Source of the DNA: JAHFUI01 sp039931615
Lineage (GTDB): Bacteria > Acidobacteriota > Vicinamibacteria > Vicinamibacterales > CAVVIG01
Length of the DNA: 64,000 nt
Assembly (NCBI GenBank): GCA_039931615.1
Contig: JBDTRR010000007.1
Coordinates: 1-64,000 of the forward strand
Direction: 5' to 3'
Below are positions 9,093 to 17,404 of this stretch, in pieces. The translations under genes were made by a program, and so were the position numbers. Within the stretch, counting starts at the first letter, position 1, and each line of letters begins with the position of its first letter. Under the pieces are notes generated by a model. That model was not told where the DNA came from. It ran no database searches and saw nothing but the letters and a program-made list of their open reading frames with translations.

Positions 9093-10016
9093 GTGCGCGC
9101 TCGTTCCGGCCCGCCGCTGCTCGTCCTGACGGCCGTCCTCACCGGGGCCGTCCTCACCGCCCAGGGCCCGGACATCCGCGATCGGCGCGTGTTCCGATCG
9201 GGCATCGAGGTGACCAGCATCACCACCACCGTGCGCGACAGCCAGGGCCGGCTGGTGACCGGACTCGAGCGCGAGGCCTTCGAGGTCTTCGAGGACGGCG
9301 ATCCGCAGGTGGTGACGCAGTTCACCAATCAGCGCGTGCCGATCGGGCTCGGCGTGGTGCTCGACACCAGCGACAGCATGTTCGGCCAGCGCATCCAGGC
9401 GGCGCGGGCGGCGGTCGAGCGGTTCCTGTTCGACCTGCTCGACCCCGGCGACGAGTATTTCGCGATGTCGTTCAACCATCAGCCGCACGCCCTGACGCGG
9501 TGGACGAGTTCGCCCGACGCGATGCGGCGCGCGCTCGGCCGGCTCAAGCCGAGCGGCGGCACCGCCGTTTACGACGCCATCGTCGCCTCGCTGCCGCTGA
9601 TCGCCAACCGCAGGCGCGAGCGGGCGGCGCTGCTGGTCATCTCCGACGGCGCCGATACCGCCAGCAACGCGACCCTCCGCGAGGTGCGATCGGCGCTCCT
9701 GCGCAGCGATGCCTTCGTCTACGCCATCGCGCTCGACTCGCCGGGACGGCAGGCGATCAACACCAGGGTCAATCCGACGGCGCTGCGCGAGATCACCGAC
9801 GACAGCGGCGGCCGGACCGAGCTGGTCCAGAACGACGAGGACCTGGCCGAGGCGACCTCCCGCATTGCCGAGGAGCTGAACCGCCAGTATCTGATCGGCT
9901 ACACGTCGTCGCACGGCGCCGACGGCCGGTACCACAGCATCCGGGTGCGGGTGCCGGGCACGGACTACAAGGTTCGGGCCCGCAATGGCTATGTGGCCAC
10001 GCCGCTCGTGCGGTAG
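9093..10016 (+). CDS. Exported VWA-domain protein (acidobacterial VWFA-related type)
   Basis: A 307-aa protein with an N-terminal signal-like hydrophobic segment (about 8-23). A beta-rich lead domain (about 35-80) with the segment FEVFEDGDPQ precedes a von Willebrand A domain. The metal-ion-dependent adhesion site looks complete: DTSDS (91-95), Thr157 in SGGTAVYD, and Asp185 in ISDGAD. This architecture is a large paralogous family in Acidobacteria, thought to act in the periplasm or at the surface in protein binding. The start is GTG at 9093 with a -10 hexamer 5 nt upstream. It is divergent from the dioxygenase gene. Confidence 0.92.
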   Translation: MRARSGPPLLVLTAVLTGAVLTAQGPDIRDRRVFRSGIEVTSITTTVRDSQGRLVTGLEREAFEVFEDGDPQVVTQFTNQRVPIGLGVVLDTSDSMFGQRIQAARAAVERFLFDLLDPGDEYFAMSFNHQPHALTRWTSSPDAMRRALGRLKPSGGTAVYDAIVASLPLIANRRRERAALLVISDGADTASNATLREVRSALLRSDAFVYAIALDSPGRQAINTRVNPTALREITDDSGGRTELVQNDEDLAEATSRIAEELNRQYLIGYTSSHGADGRYHSIRVRVPGTDYKVRARNGYVATPLVR

Positions 10017-10072
10017 TCTGTGGGGCCGGATCGATCGAGGTAGACCCGGGCGTTTGCTGCGGCGCACCCACC

Positions 10073-10285
10073 ATGGAGGACCAGCCCACTCATTTATGGA
10101 CCTTGCGCCGGCAGGGCCGCGAAGTTGCCTGCCTGGTCAAGCTGGTTCGCGACGGCATCGAGGTCCACATCGCCTACGACGGCGCCGCCGTCATGACGCG
10201 CGTCTTCGCCACCGGCGACGAGGCGCTGGCCTGGGCCGGGAAGACACGGACCGAACGGAGAGCGCGCGGGTGGGAGGAGGTCTGA
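10073..10285 (+). CDS. Small hypothetical protein (70 aa)
   Basis: A 70-aa frame from ATG 10073. It has alternating polar and hydrophobic residues that suggest a small beta sheet with a C-terminal helix, and ends in a basic stretch. It is the tail of a longer open frame antisense to nothing real, and it begins 56 bp after the VWA gene. No family is recognised. It is followed by two strong hairpins. Real but unproven. Confidence 0.5.
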   Translation: MEDQPTHLWTLRRQGREVACLVKLVRDGIEVHIAYDGAAVMTRVFATGDEALAWAGKTRTERRARGWEEV

Positions 10286-10319
10286 ACGCCGTGGTCCTGC
10301 GGGTCCTTGCCGATCCCGG

Positions 10320-10380
10320 GACGGTCTAAAAGACCGTCTCCTACAGAATCGGATGTAGGGCACGCCCTTCAGGGCGTGCC
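10320..10380. terminator. Double hairpin between convergent genes
   Basis: Hairpin 1 is GACGGTCT-AAA-AGACCGTC at 10320-10338. Hairpin 2 is GGCACGCCCT-TC-AGGGCGTGCC at 10359-10380. They lie between a plus-strand gene ending at 10285 and addA ending at 10408, so they probably stop transcription from both sides. The second has the same stem-TC-stem form as the extragenic palindromes elsewhere in this window. Confidence 0.65.
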
Positions 10381-10407
10381 GCCGCGGCCAGTCCACTCGG
10401 CAAGTCG

Positions 10408-13400
10408 CTAAATCACCAGCAGGACGCCCTGACAGGGGACGCCGGTGGCCTGGGCCACCGCCGACGCGTAGAGCGCGACCTGCCGGCGATACTGCTCTTC
10501 CCCGCCGGCTGCCAGTTCACGATCGGTCTTGTAGTCGACCACCATCCACGCGCCGCCGTCCTCGAACGCGAGATCGACGACGCCTTCGACCAGCATCCCG
10601 TCGGGCAGGAGGCACGTCACCGGCGTCTCGCGGCGGCACAGGCCACGAGCCTCGGCGACCCGGGCCCGCCCGAGCAGTTCGTGCGCGAGCACCTGCTGCA
10701 CCGTGTCGACGCCGGCGGCGACTTCATCGTCGGGCGCGGCGAGAATCCGGCCGTGCAGCCCGGCGATCGCCTCGAGCGCCGCGCGGTCAGCGTCGAGCGG
10801 CGCGGCGGCGAGCATGGCGTGGACGAGCTCGCCGAAGCGCAGGCCGCCGGGCCGCTGGCGGCGCCGGGCCGCGACGACGAGGACGTCCCGCTCCAACCCG
10901 GTCGGGGCGTCGACCGGCGCGGGTGGTTCCTCGTCGAACAGTCCGCGCTGCGACGCGGGAACTACCGGTCGCCGGCCGGCCTCGACGACCGGCCGGTCCA
11001 ACCGGCCATCAGACGCCGCCCATTCGGTCGCAGTCTGCACCGACAGCGACGGGACCGAGCCCTTCGCAATCGCCGCCTCGCGTCCGTCGCGCCACTGCTC
11101 GTACTCCCGAAGCCCGTCGGCGACGATGCCGGCGGGCACGTCCTTCATGATCAGGATCTCGCGCCGGATGCCGATCGACGGTGCGACCTCCAGATCGAGC
11201 GCGTGCGGGTCCCACCACACGACTGAATGCGGGCCGTCCGGTCCGGGCACTGCGTGCTGGCCCGGACACACCGTCTGCGGCGTCGAGGGATCGTTGTCGG
11301 GCCGCCGCCAGACCGAGTCGGTCTTGAACGCCGGGCAGCCGGCCGGAGGCGCGGCCGTCCGGCGCGCCGCTGGCGGCGGATAGATCGCACCGTTCAGCGG
11401 CGAGGTCCAGCCGCCGTCCCATTCGACGTCGCCGACTGCGGGCACGACCAGCAGGTCGCGGGCCCGCGTCGCCGCGACGTAGGCCACGCGGACGCCTTCC
11501 GCTTCGTCGCGCGCGATCTCCAGCGCTTCATTCGTCGCCAGCTCGATCGGCGTCCAGCGTCCGAGCCGGAGATAGCAGGCGTTGCGGCGGCGGTCAATCA
11601 GCCGATCGGCGCGCTCGGCGCGCAGCTTCGCGGTCATGTCGGCGAGGACGACAACCGGGAACTCGAGCCCCTTCGCCTTGTGGACCGTCATCAACCGCAC
11701 CCCTTCGCTCCCCTCTTCGAGGATCGGTGCCTCCGCGCCCTGGCCGCCGTCGGCCTGGTCCCGCAGCTCCTCGACGAAGCCGCGGAACGACATCCCGCCG
11801 TTGGCCTCATACTGCCGCGCCAGCTCCGCCACATGCAGGACGTTGGCGAGCGACTGCTCACCCGCCTGGCGCAGCACGAACCCGACGTGCGCGCGGGTCG
11901 CATTGAGCAGCTGCGTGATGGTGTCGGCCACCGGACGGTAATTGCGGCCGCCATGCAGCCGCCGCAGCAGGCGCAGGGCGTCGGTCACCGGGCGCAGTTC
12001 CGGGGGCGCGTCGTCCGCGATCCGAAACGGATGGAATCCCTTGTGCTGGTGGCGATAGTCGAGCAGCGTGGCGTCGTCGATGGCGAAGAGCGCGCCGCGC
12101 AGGGTGGCGAACACGGACAATTCGTCGTCCGGCCACTCGATCGCGGCCAGGGCGGCACGGATCGTCTCGACCTCCTCGCGATCGTGGAACGACTTCCCCC
12201 CCACCAGCAGGTGAGGGATGCCGCGCGCTTCCAGCGCCTCGACGTAAGGCCGGGTCACATCATGCCCGAACTGCACGAAGCGCCGGAACAGGATACAGAC
12301 GTGGCGCGGCTCGACCGGCACCGCCATCGGCAGCTCATCGCGGACAGTCCGTTCGGTGACCGTCCACCCGCTCTCCCGGACCAGCCAGTGGACGAAGGCG
12401 CCGACCGCATCGGGCTGCGATTTCTCGATCGCGTAGGCGGCGACCCGCCGCTGGCCGTACGGCTCCGGCACCGGCAGCGCGACCACCGCCGGCTGGCTGG
12501 TGGCGGCGGCCCGGTGGGGCGACAGCCCGACGTAGTGCGCCTTGAGCGTGGCGCGATCGCCGGTCATCAGCGGTGCGAACGCGGCGTTCACCACCTGCTG
12601 GATGCCGGGCGTCGCCCGGAAGCTGGCGTGGAGGAACGCCCGCCGGGCGCCGCGTCGCTCGAGCAGATCACAGACCTCCTGATAGGTTTCGACGTCGGCG
12701 CGCCGGAAACGATAGATCGCCTGTTTCGGATCGCCGACGATGAACAGCTTGCCGGGAGCCGGTGTGATGCGCCGCCAGTCGCCTTCGGCGGGATCGCCGG
12801 CGGCCAGCAGCAGCAGGATCTCGGCCTGCAGCGGGTCGGTGTCCTGGAACTCGTCGACGAAGATCCGGGTGAAGCGCGACTGGAACGCACGGCGGACGCC
12901 GGCGTGCTGCGCCAGCAGATCGCGGGCGCGCAGCAGCAGGTCGACGAAATCGAGCGCGCCGGCGCGCTGTTTCAATTGCTCGTAGCCGGCCACCACATCG
13001 GCCAGCTCGCCATGGAGCAGCGCCGCGAGATCGCAGTCGGCGGCGAACTGGAACCCATCGAGCTCGCGCATCAGCGTCTCGTAGGCGGTCCACACCGCGT
13101 CGCGCGGCACGGCCGATCCGAAGTCGCGGCCGCGGCCGTGGCGGGCCCGGCGGACGTCCCTGTTCTGGGCCAGGTCGATCAGCCGTGCTTCCCAGCCGTC
13201 GGGATCGTCGGCATCGAACCGCGCCGCCGTGGCGATGTCGTGGCTCAATTCGCGAATCGGCGCGGTGTCGAGATAGAGCGGATCGCGCAGCGAGACGGGC
13301 TCGGCGGTCAGGCGGGCGGCGTCGTGGAGGAGGGTCAGGACGCGGTACAGGTGATCGTCACGATCGAACGGATCGCGCCGCCAGACGCCGTCGAAATCGC

Positions 13401-13980
13401 GCCACTCGGCCAGCTCGCGGCCGGCCCGTCTGATCCGGTCGATTGGCCCGTCGTCGTGGTCGCGGCCATCGCGGGACCAGACGCTGCGGCGCAGCGCGCG
13501 GCGGACACCCTCGGGAGGCTGCTCGAGCCGGTCGTGCAGCCAGGCGCGGAAGGCGTCGTCGTAGATGCGGGCGGCGCGCGGCTCGGTCAGCACTTCGAAC
13601 AGCGGGTCGATGCCGGCTTCGACCGGCCGCTCGCGCAGCAGCTCGGCGCAGAAGCCGTGAATGGTGCTGACGTGCGCTTCCTCGAGGTGCTGGATCGCCT
13701 CGGTGATGCTGGCGACCACCGCCGCGTCGGCGGATCGCTGGCGCAGGCTCTCGAGCTCCTTGCGGATCCGCAGCTTCAGCTCCCCGGCCGCCTTTTCGGT
13801 GAAGGTGACGGCGACGATCTGCTCGATCCGGGCCCGGCCGCTGGCGAGCACGTTGAGGATCCGGCGCACCAGCTCGGTGGTCTTGCCGGTCCCGGCGGCG
13901 GCCTCGACGATCACCGTTTCGTCCAGGCCGTGCCGGATCAGATCGCGGTCGGCGGCGTCGGCCAGGGGGATCGCGCTCAT
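10408..13980 (-). CDS. addA: AddA-type UvrD helicase-exonuclease
   Basis: A 1190-aa superfamily 1 helicase fused to a C-terminal nuclease. The helicase has Walker A AAAGTGKT (27-34), an early VAVTFTEKAA motif, Walker B VDEFQDTDP, GDPKQAIYRFRRAD, and the late motif LMTVHKAKGLEF. The nuclease domain near 1130-1190 shows the RecB-family VVDYKTDR (Asp1149, Lys1151) and a QxxxY segment (QVALY). AddAB resects double-strand breaks for RecA loading. The ATG at 13980 overlaps the addB stop by 4 bp (ATGA), so the two are translationally coupled. The long open frame upstream of this ATG belongs to an out-of-frame reading of addB. Confidence 0.93.
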   Translation of the reverse strand: MSAIPLADAADRDLIRHGLDETVIVEAAAGTGKTTELVRRILNVLASGRARIEQIVAVTFTEKAAGELKLRIRKELESLRQRSADAAVVASITEAIQHLEEAHVSTIHGFCAELLRERPVEAGIDPLFEVLTEPRAARIYDDAFRAWLHDRLEQPPEGVRRALRRSVWSRDGRDHDDGPIDRIRRAGRELAEWRDFDGVWRRDPFDRDDHLYRVLTLLHDAARLTAEPVSLRDPLYLDTAPIRELSHDIATAARFDADDPDGWEARLIDLAQNRDVRRARHGRGRDFGSAVPRDAVWTAYETLMRELDGFQFAADCDLAALLHGELADVVAGYEQLKQRAGALDFVDLLLRARDLLAQHAGVRRAFQSRFTRIFVDEFQDTDPLQAEILLLLAAGDPAEGDWRRITPAPGKLFIVGDPKQAIYRFRRADVETYQEVCDLLERRGARRAFLHASFRATPGIQQVVNAAFAPLMTGDRATLKAHYVGLSPHRAAATSQPAVVALPVPEPYGQRRVAAYAIEKSQPDAVGAFVHWLVRESGWTVTERTVRDELPMAVPVEPRHVCILFRRFVQFGHDVTRPYVEALEARGIPHLLVGGKSFHDREEVETIRAALAAIEWPDDELSVFATLRGALFAIDDATLLDYRHQHKGFHPFRIADDAPPELRPVTDALRLLRRLHGGRNYRPVADTITQLLNATRAHVGFVLRQAGEQSLANVLHVAELARQYEANGGMSFRGFVEELRDQADGGQGAEAPILEEGSEGVRLMTVHKAKGLEFPVVVLADMTAKLRAERADRLIDRRRNACYLRLGRWTPIELATNEALEIARDEAEGVRVAYVAATRARDLLVVPAVGDVEWDGGWTSPLNGAIYPPPAARRTAAPPAGCPAFKTDSVWRRPDNDPSTPQTVCPGQHAVPGPDGPHSVVWWDPHALDLEVAPSIGIRREILIMKDVPAGIVADGLREYEQWRDGREAAIAKGSVPSLSVQTATEWAASDGRLDRPVVEAGRRPVVPASQRGLFDEEPPAPVDAPTGLERDVLVVAARRRQRPGGLRFGELVHAMLAAAPLDADRAALEAIAGLHGRILAAPDDEVAAGVDTVQQVLAHELLGRARVAEARGLCRRETPVTCLLPDGMLVEGVVDLAFEDGGAWMVVDYKTDRELAAGGEEQYRRQVALYASAVAQATGVPCQGVLLVI

Positions 13981-16900
13981 GGCTTGCGCCGCAGGGCGAT
14001 CAGGTCGGCCAGCGGATCGCGCGACTTGATCCGGCTGATGCGATGTTCGGCGGTCGGGCCGCAGACCGGCCGGAAATCGCACCACTCGCAGGCGTGCGCA
14101 TCCGGCGCCGGCGCCAGGAATCCGGTCTCGATCGCGCGGTCGATGATCTCCAGGACCTCGACGCCGAGCCGGCGCGTCTGCGGCGTCATCGGAATGCGCA
14201 CGTCGCGGTACCCCCCGGCGGTCGTCGCGTAGTAGAGACGGCCCTCGGCGACCGGCCGGCCGGTCGCTGCTTCGAGCGCCAGCGAGTAGAGCACCGGCTG
14301 CAGCGCCCGCCCGCCGTCGACCATCATGTGATCCTTGCCGCGGTACTTCCCGGTCTTGTGATCGGTCACCCGGAGCTCTCCGGTACCGGCGCGCTCCTCG
14401 ACGAGATCGATCGAGCCATGGAGGTGGAACCGGCCGTCGATCACCACCGGCTCGGCCCGGCTCTCCGGATCGCGGCCGACCGCCAGCGGTCCGCCGTCGC
14501 CGTAGCCGAAGGCCCACTCGAAATGGCGCGGAATCCATTCACCGCCGGCGCGCGCGATCTCGTCGACCCACAGGCGCAGGTCGCGCCGGATCGCGGCAAT
14601 CTCGTCGTGCCAGACGCGGTCGATCGCCGGCGCCAGGAGCTCGTACTGCTCGCCGGCGATCGCCGCGACCGCCCGATCGAGCGCCGCCAGCGCGTGATCG
14701 AGGGCGTCGGGCGTGACCGGCAGCGCCTGCTCGGACTGCAGCTGGCGGTAGAACGCGGTCTGGACGGCGTGGAACAGGCTGCCGCGCGTCAGCGGATCCA
14801 TCCGCTGCAGCGGCTCGAGGTCTTCGGCCGGCCGCATCCGGTAAATCGCCCCGAGCAGGAATTGGTACGGGCAGACCGCGTACTTCTGGAGGGCCGACAG
14901 CGAGTAGCGGCGGGCGCCGAGGCGCTGTTCGGCGAGGATCGGCCCGACGCGTCCGGTCGCCGCGGTGATGCCGTCCCAGTGCGTCCAGCCCGGCTTGCCG
15001 CGCATGAACCGCTCGCGCACGGAGCGCTGCAGGCAGTCGTTCATCTGCAGGATGTACTGCGCCCGCCCGCGGGCGCGATGATCGGGCACATCGACCAGGG
15101 CACGCAGCGTCGCCAGGTCGTGCTCGAGCGCGTCAATCGCCTCGCGGCTGTCGGCCGGCGCCGGCCACGCCAGCGTCGCCAGCGAGGTGCGCGCCGCCGC
15201 CTGCTGCAACTCGTCGGCGCTCGGCACACGGCCGGTCATGGCGCGCCAGACCTCGAGCGCGTACAACGACGGCACACGGGGGCGGCCTTCGCCGATCTCG
15301 ACGGTCGGGAACGAGATGTACAAGCGGACCGCCGCGGCGCCGACCGCCAGCCGCAGCTGCAGCTTCTCGAGTTCGGCGCGATCGGCCTGTGACGCCAGCG
15401 GCCCGGATCCGGGGTGCGCCGCCAGCTGCTGCCGCGCCTCGTCGAGCAGCAGCGGATCCTCGCGCGGCTTCTGTGGAAACATCCGCTCGGCCAGCGCCGG
15501 GATGAAGACGACGTCGAACGTGCGGCCGCGCAGCTGCGCCGGGCTGGCGACCAGCACCCGCCCGTAGCGCCGCCCGGGCGGATCGCTTTCGATGCTGGCC
15601 AGGCGATCGGTCAGCACCCGCGCCGCTTCGTCGAGCGTCACCGGACCGATGGCGCCCATCGGCCGCAGATCGGCCAGGACCCGCAGCACGCGATCGGGGC
15701 GCCGCAGCACACGGGGAGCGAGCATCGCAAAGAGATCCAGCCACTCCGCCCACACCGCCTGGGCCGGCCACGCCGCCATCAGCCGGACGATCGGCAGCGC
15801 GAACGCCGCCAGCTGCCCGACATCGTCGATCTTCCGGCCGAGATGATCGAGGCGCGGCGATTCCGGATCGGTGCGCGCCAGCTCGCGCCGCTGCAGCTCA
15901 CATTCGTGAATCAGTCCGTTGAGACGGCGGGTCCAACGCTCGCCGCCGGTAATGACCCGCGATTCGGCCAGCAGCCGCTCCCATTTCCATGGCGCCCGGA
16001 ACGCGCGCGGCGCGGCCAGGGCGGCTGCCGTGTCCACCCGCTCTTCGTCGGTGGCGGCGGCCGCCGACGCCTCGGCGCGATCGCTGAGCGGCCCGAACAC
16101 TTCGTCGGTCGACGTCGGATACGCTTCGCTCGACGGCGCGGCGATCGGGTACGGCACCTGACCGAGCGAGAGGTATTCCGCGAAGCGGCGCGCGGACAGG
16201 TTGTCGAGCGCACAGCCGATCAACGCCAGAAAGGCGCGGCCGGCCGGGTGCGGCCGCCGGGTGCCGCGCTCGAAGTAGACCGGGACACCGGCCCGTTCGA
16301 GCGCATGCTCGAGCAGGCCGGCATAGTGCTGCGGCGCGCGCAGCGCAATCGCCATCCGGTCGAACCGCACGCCCCGCCGCGCCTCCCGCAGCACCCGGCG
16401 GGCAATCTCGACCGCTTCACGGCCTTCGCCCGGCGCCGAGAACAGCTCGACCGCCTCGATCGGCTCGCGGCGCGGCGGCGGCATGGCGGCAAACAGGTGG
16501 GCACGGATGCGGCCGAGGTCGGAGACGTCGGCGCCGTCGATCGACTCCACCTCGCCGAGCCGCGCCATCGCCGCCCGCGTCGGTGCGTCGCCGGCGGCGA
16601 TGGTGGCAAAGGCGGCCGGCGCGCGCGCCACCAACGCCTCCACCAGCCGCTGTTCGGTCGCATTCATCACCGGCACGTCGAGCAGCAGCAGCCGGCAGCG
16701 CGCGTAGGCGTCGTGGCGCTCGGCAGCAGCACGCGTCGCGGTGCGCAGGAAGTCGGCGCGATCGACGGCCGAGGCCGACTGGAACTGCTCGTCGACACGC
16801 TCGAACAGGTGTGCCAGGTCGGGGCCGATGTCGGGCAGCGGCCGCACGCCCGCCGGCGTCACCATCGCCAGCGCCAACTCCTCGAGGGTGCGGGCCAGGG

Positions 16901-17252
16901 CGCGGGGAAAGCCCGGCATCGCCGCCACCGGCGCGAAGTAGGTCAGCGCCTGGTCGGCGTCGGCATCGAACAGCGCCCGCGCCGCCACGGCCTGGACACC
17001 CAGGCCAGTCGCCGGAGACAGCCGTTCGCGCGCCAGCCAGGGCGCCGCCAGCCGGGCCGCCAGCTGCGTCAGGCTGAAGCGATAGAGGCCGAACGTCGCG
17101 CCTCGCGTCCGCGCCCGCTCGCGCACGAAATCGTCAGCGGCGCCGCGCGACGCCGACACGATCAGGACCTCCGCCGCGGGAGGCGCGTCGAGTAGAAACC
17201 GGCCGGCGGCTTCCAGCCGCGCCGCCGCCGACGCCGATTCGATGATCTTCAC
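13977..17252 (-). CDS. addB: AddB-type iron-sulfur nuclease subunit
   Basis: A 1091-aa protein with a helicase-like N-terminal two-thirds and a PD-(D/E)XK nuclease at the end (VTDHKTGKYRG). Four cysteines, Cys794 (CPYQF), Cys1055, Cys1058 and Cys1064 (CEWCDFRPVC), match the spacing of the iron-sulfur cluster that clasps the AddB nuclease. In place of a P-loop the N-terminus has SASRGAADDF (about 34-43) without the GKS/T, so this subunit is unlikely to hydrolyse ATP, unlike Bacillus AddB, which keeps the loop. The start is GTG at 17252. It precedes and overlaps addA. Confidence 0.88.
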   Translation of the reverse strand: MKIIESASAAARLEAAGRFLLDAPPAAEVLIVSASRGAADDFVRERARTRGATFGLYRFSLTQLAARLAAPWLARERLSPATGLGVQAVAARALFDADADQALTYFAPVAAMPGFPRALARTLEELALAMVTPAGVRPLPDIGPDLAHLFERVDEQFQSASAVDRADFLRTATRAAAERHDAYARCRLLLLDVPVMNATEQRLVEALVARAPAAFATIAAGDAPTRAAMARLGEVESIDGADVSDLGRIRAHLFAAMPPPRREPIEAVELFSAPGEGREAVEIARRVLREARRGVRFDRMAIALRAPQHYAGLLEHALERAGVPVYFERGTRRPHPAGRAFLALIGCALDNLSARRFAEYLSLGQVPYPIAAPSSEAYPTSTDEVFGPLSDRAEASAAAATDEERVDTAAALAAPRAFRAPWKWERLLAESRVITGGERWTRRLNGLIHECELQRRELARTDPESPRLDHLGRKIDDVGQLAAFALPIVRLMAAWPAQAVWAEWLDLFAMLAPRVLRRPDRVLRVLADLRPMGAIGPVTLDEAARVLTDRLASIESDPPGRRYGRVLVASPAQLRGRTFDVVFIPALAERMFPQKPREDPLLLDEARQQLAAHPGSGPLASQADRAELEKLQLRLAVGAAAVRLYISFPTVEIGEGRPRVPSLYALEVWRAMTGRVPSADELQQAAARTSLATLAWPAPADSREAIDALEHDLATLRALVDVPDHRARGRAQYILQMNDCLQRSVRERFMRGKPGWTHWDGITAATGRVGPILAEQRLGARRYSLSALQKYAVCPYQFLLGAIYRMRPAEDLEPLQRMDPLTRGSLFHAVQTAFYRQLQSEQALPVTPDALDHALAALDRAVAAIAGEQYELLAPAIDRVWHDEIAAIRRDLRLWVDEIARAGGEWIPRHFEWAFGYGDGGPLAVGRDPESRAEPVVIDGRFHLHGSIDLVEERAGTGELRVTDHKTGKYRGKDHMMVDGGRALQPVLYSLALEAATGRPVAEGRLYYATTAGGYRDVRIPMTPQTRRLGVEVLEIIDRAIETGFLAPAPDAHACEWCDFRPVCGPTAEHRISRIKSRDPLADLIALRRKP

Positions 17253-17314
17253 GCCGGCTTCTGCGTCCCGGACCCCGTGCCGGGCGGCGGCAGGCGGTAG
17301 AGGGTGAAATTCAA

Positions 17315-17404
17315 AATTAGGAATTAGAAATTAGGAATTAGGAATTATTGGCAAGTTGGCAATTGTTAATTGTTAATGTTAATTGTTAATTGTTAATTGC
17401 CAAT
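17315..17404. repeat. AT-rich heptamer array (AATTAGG then AATTGTT)
   Basis: Positions 17315-17349 are five heptamers in register (AATTAGG, AATTAGA, AATTAGG, AATTAGG, AATTATT). After a GGCAAGTTGGC bridge, 17361-17401 continue as AATTGTT units (one short by a base) ending in AATTGCC. This is a low-GC island in a GC-rich region. It fills the gap between the acyl-AMP ligase and addB, and the stop codon of the ligase lies just at its edge. Confidence 0.88.

Noticed and set aside
9077..10072. The long N-terminal part of a plus-strand frame overlapping the VWA gene
   Set aside because: Only the last 70 codons (from ATG 10073) lie outside the VWA gene; the rest is an out-of-phase reading.
11227..14232. 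A 1001-aa open frame on the plus strand opposite addA
   Set aside because: It is antisense to addA and the end of addB, with arginine/proline/alanine-rich composition typical of GC-rich shadow frames; no domain is recognisable.
15414..17195. A 593-aa plus-strand frame opposite addB
   Set aside because: Antisense to a protein with clear iron-sulfur nuclease motifs; low-complexity arginine-rich translation.
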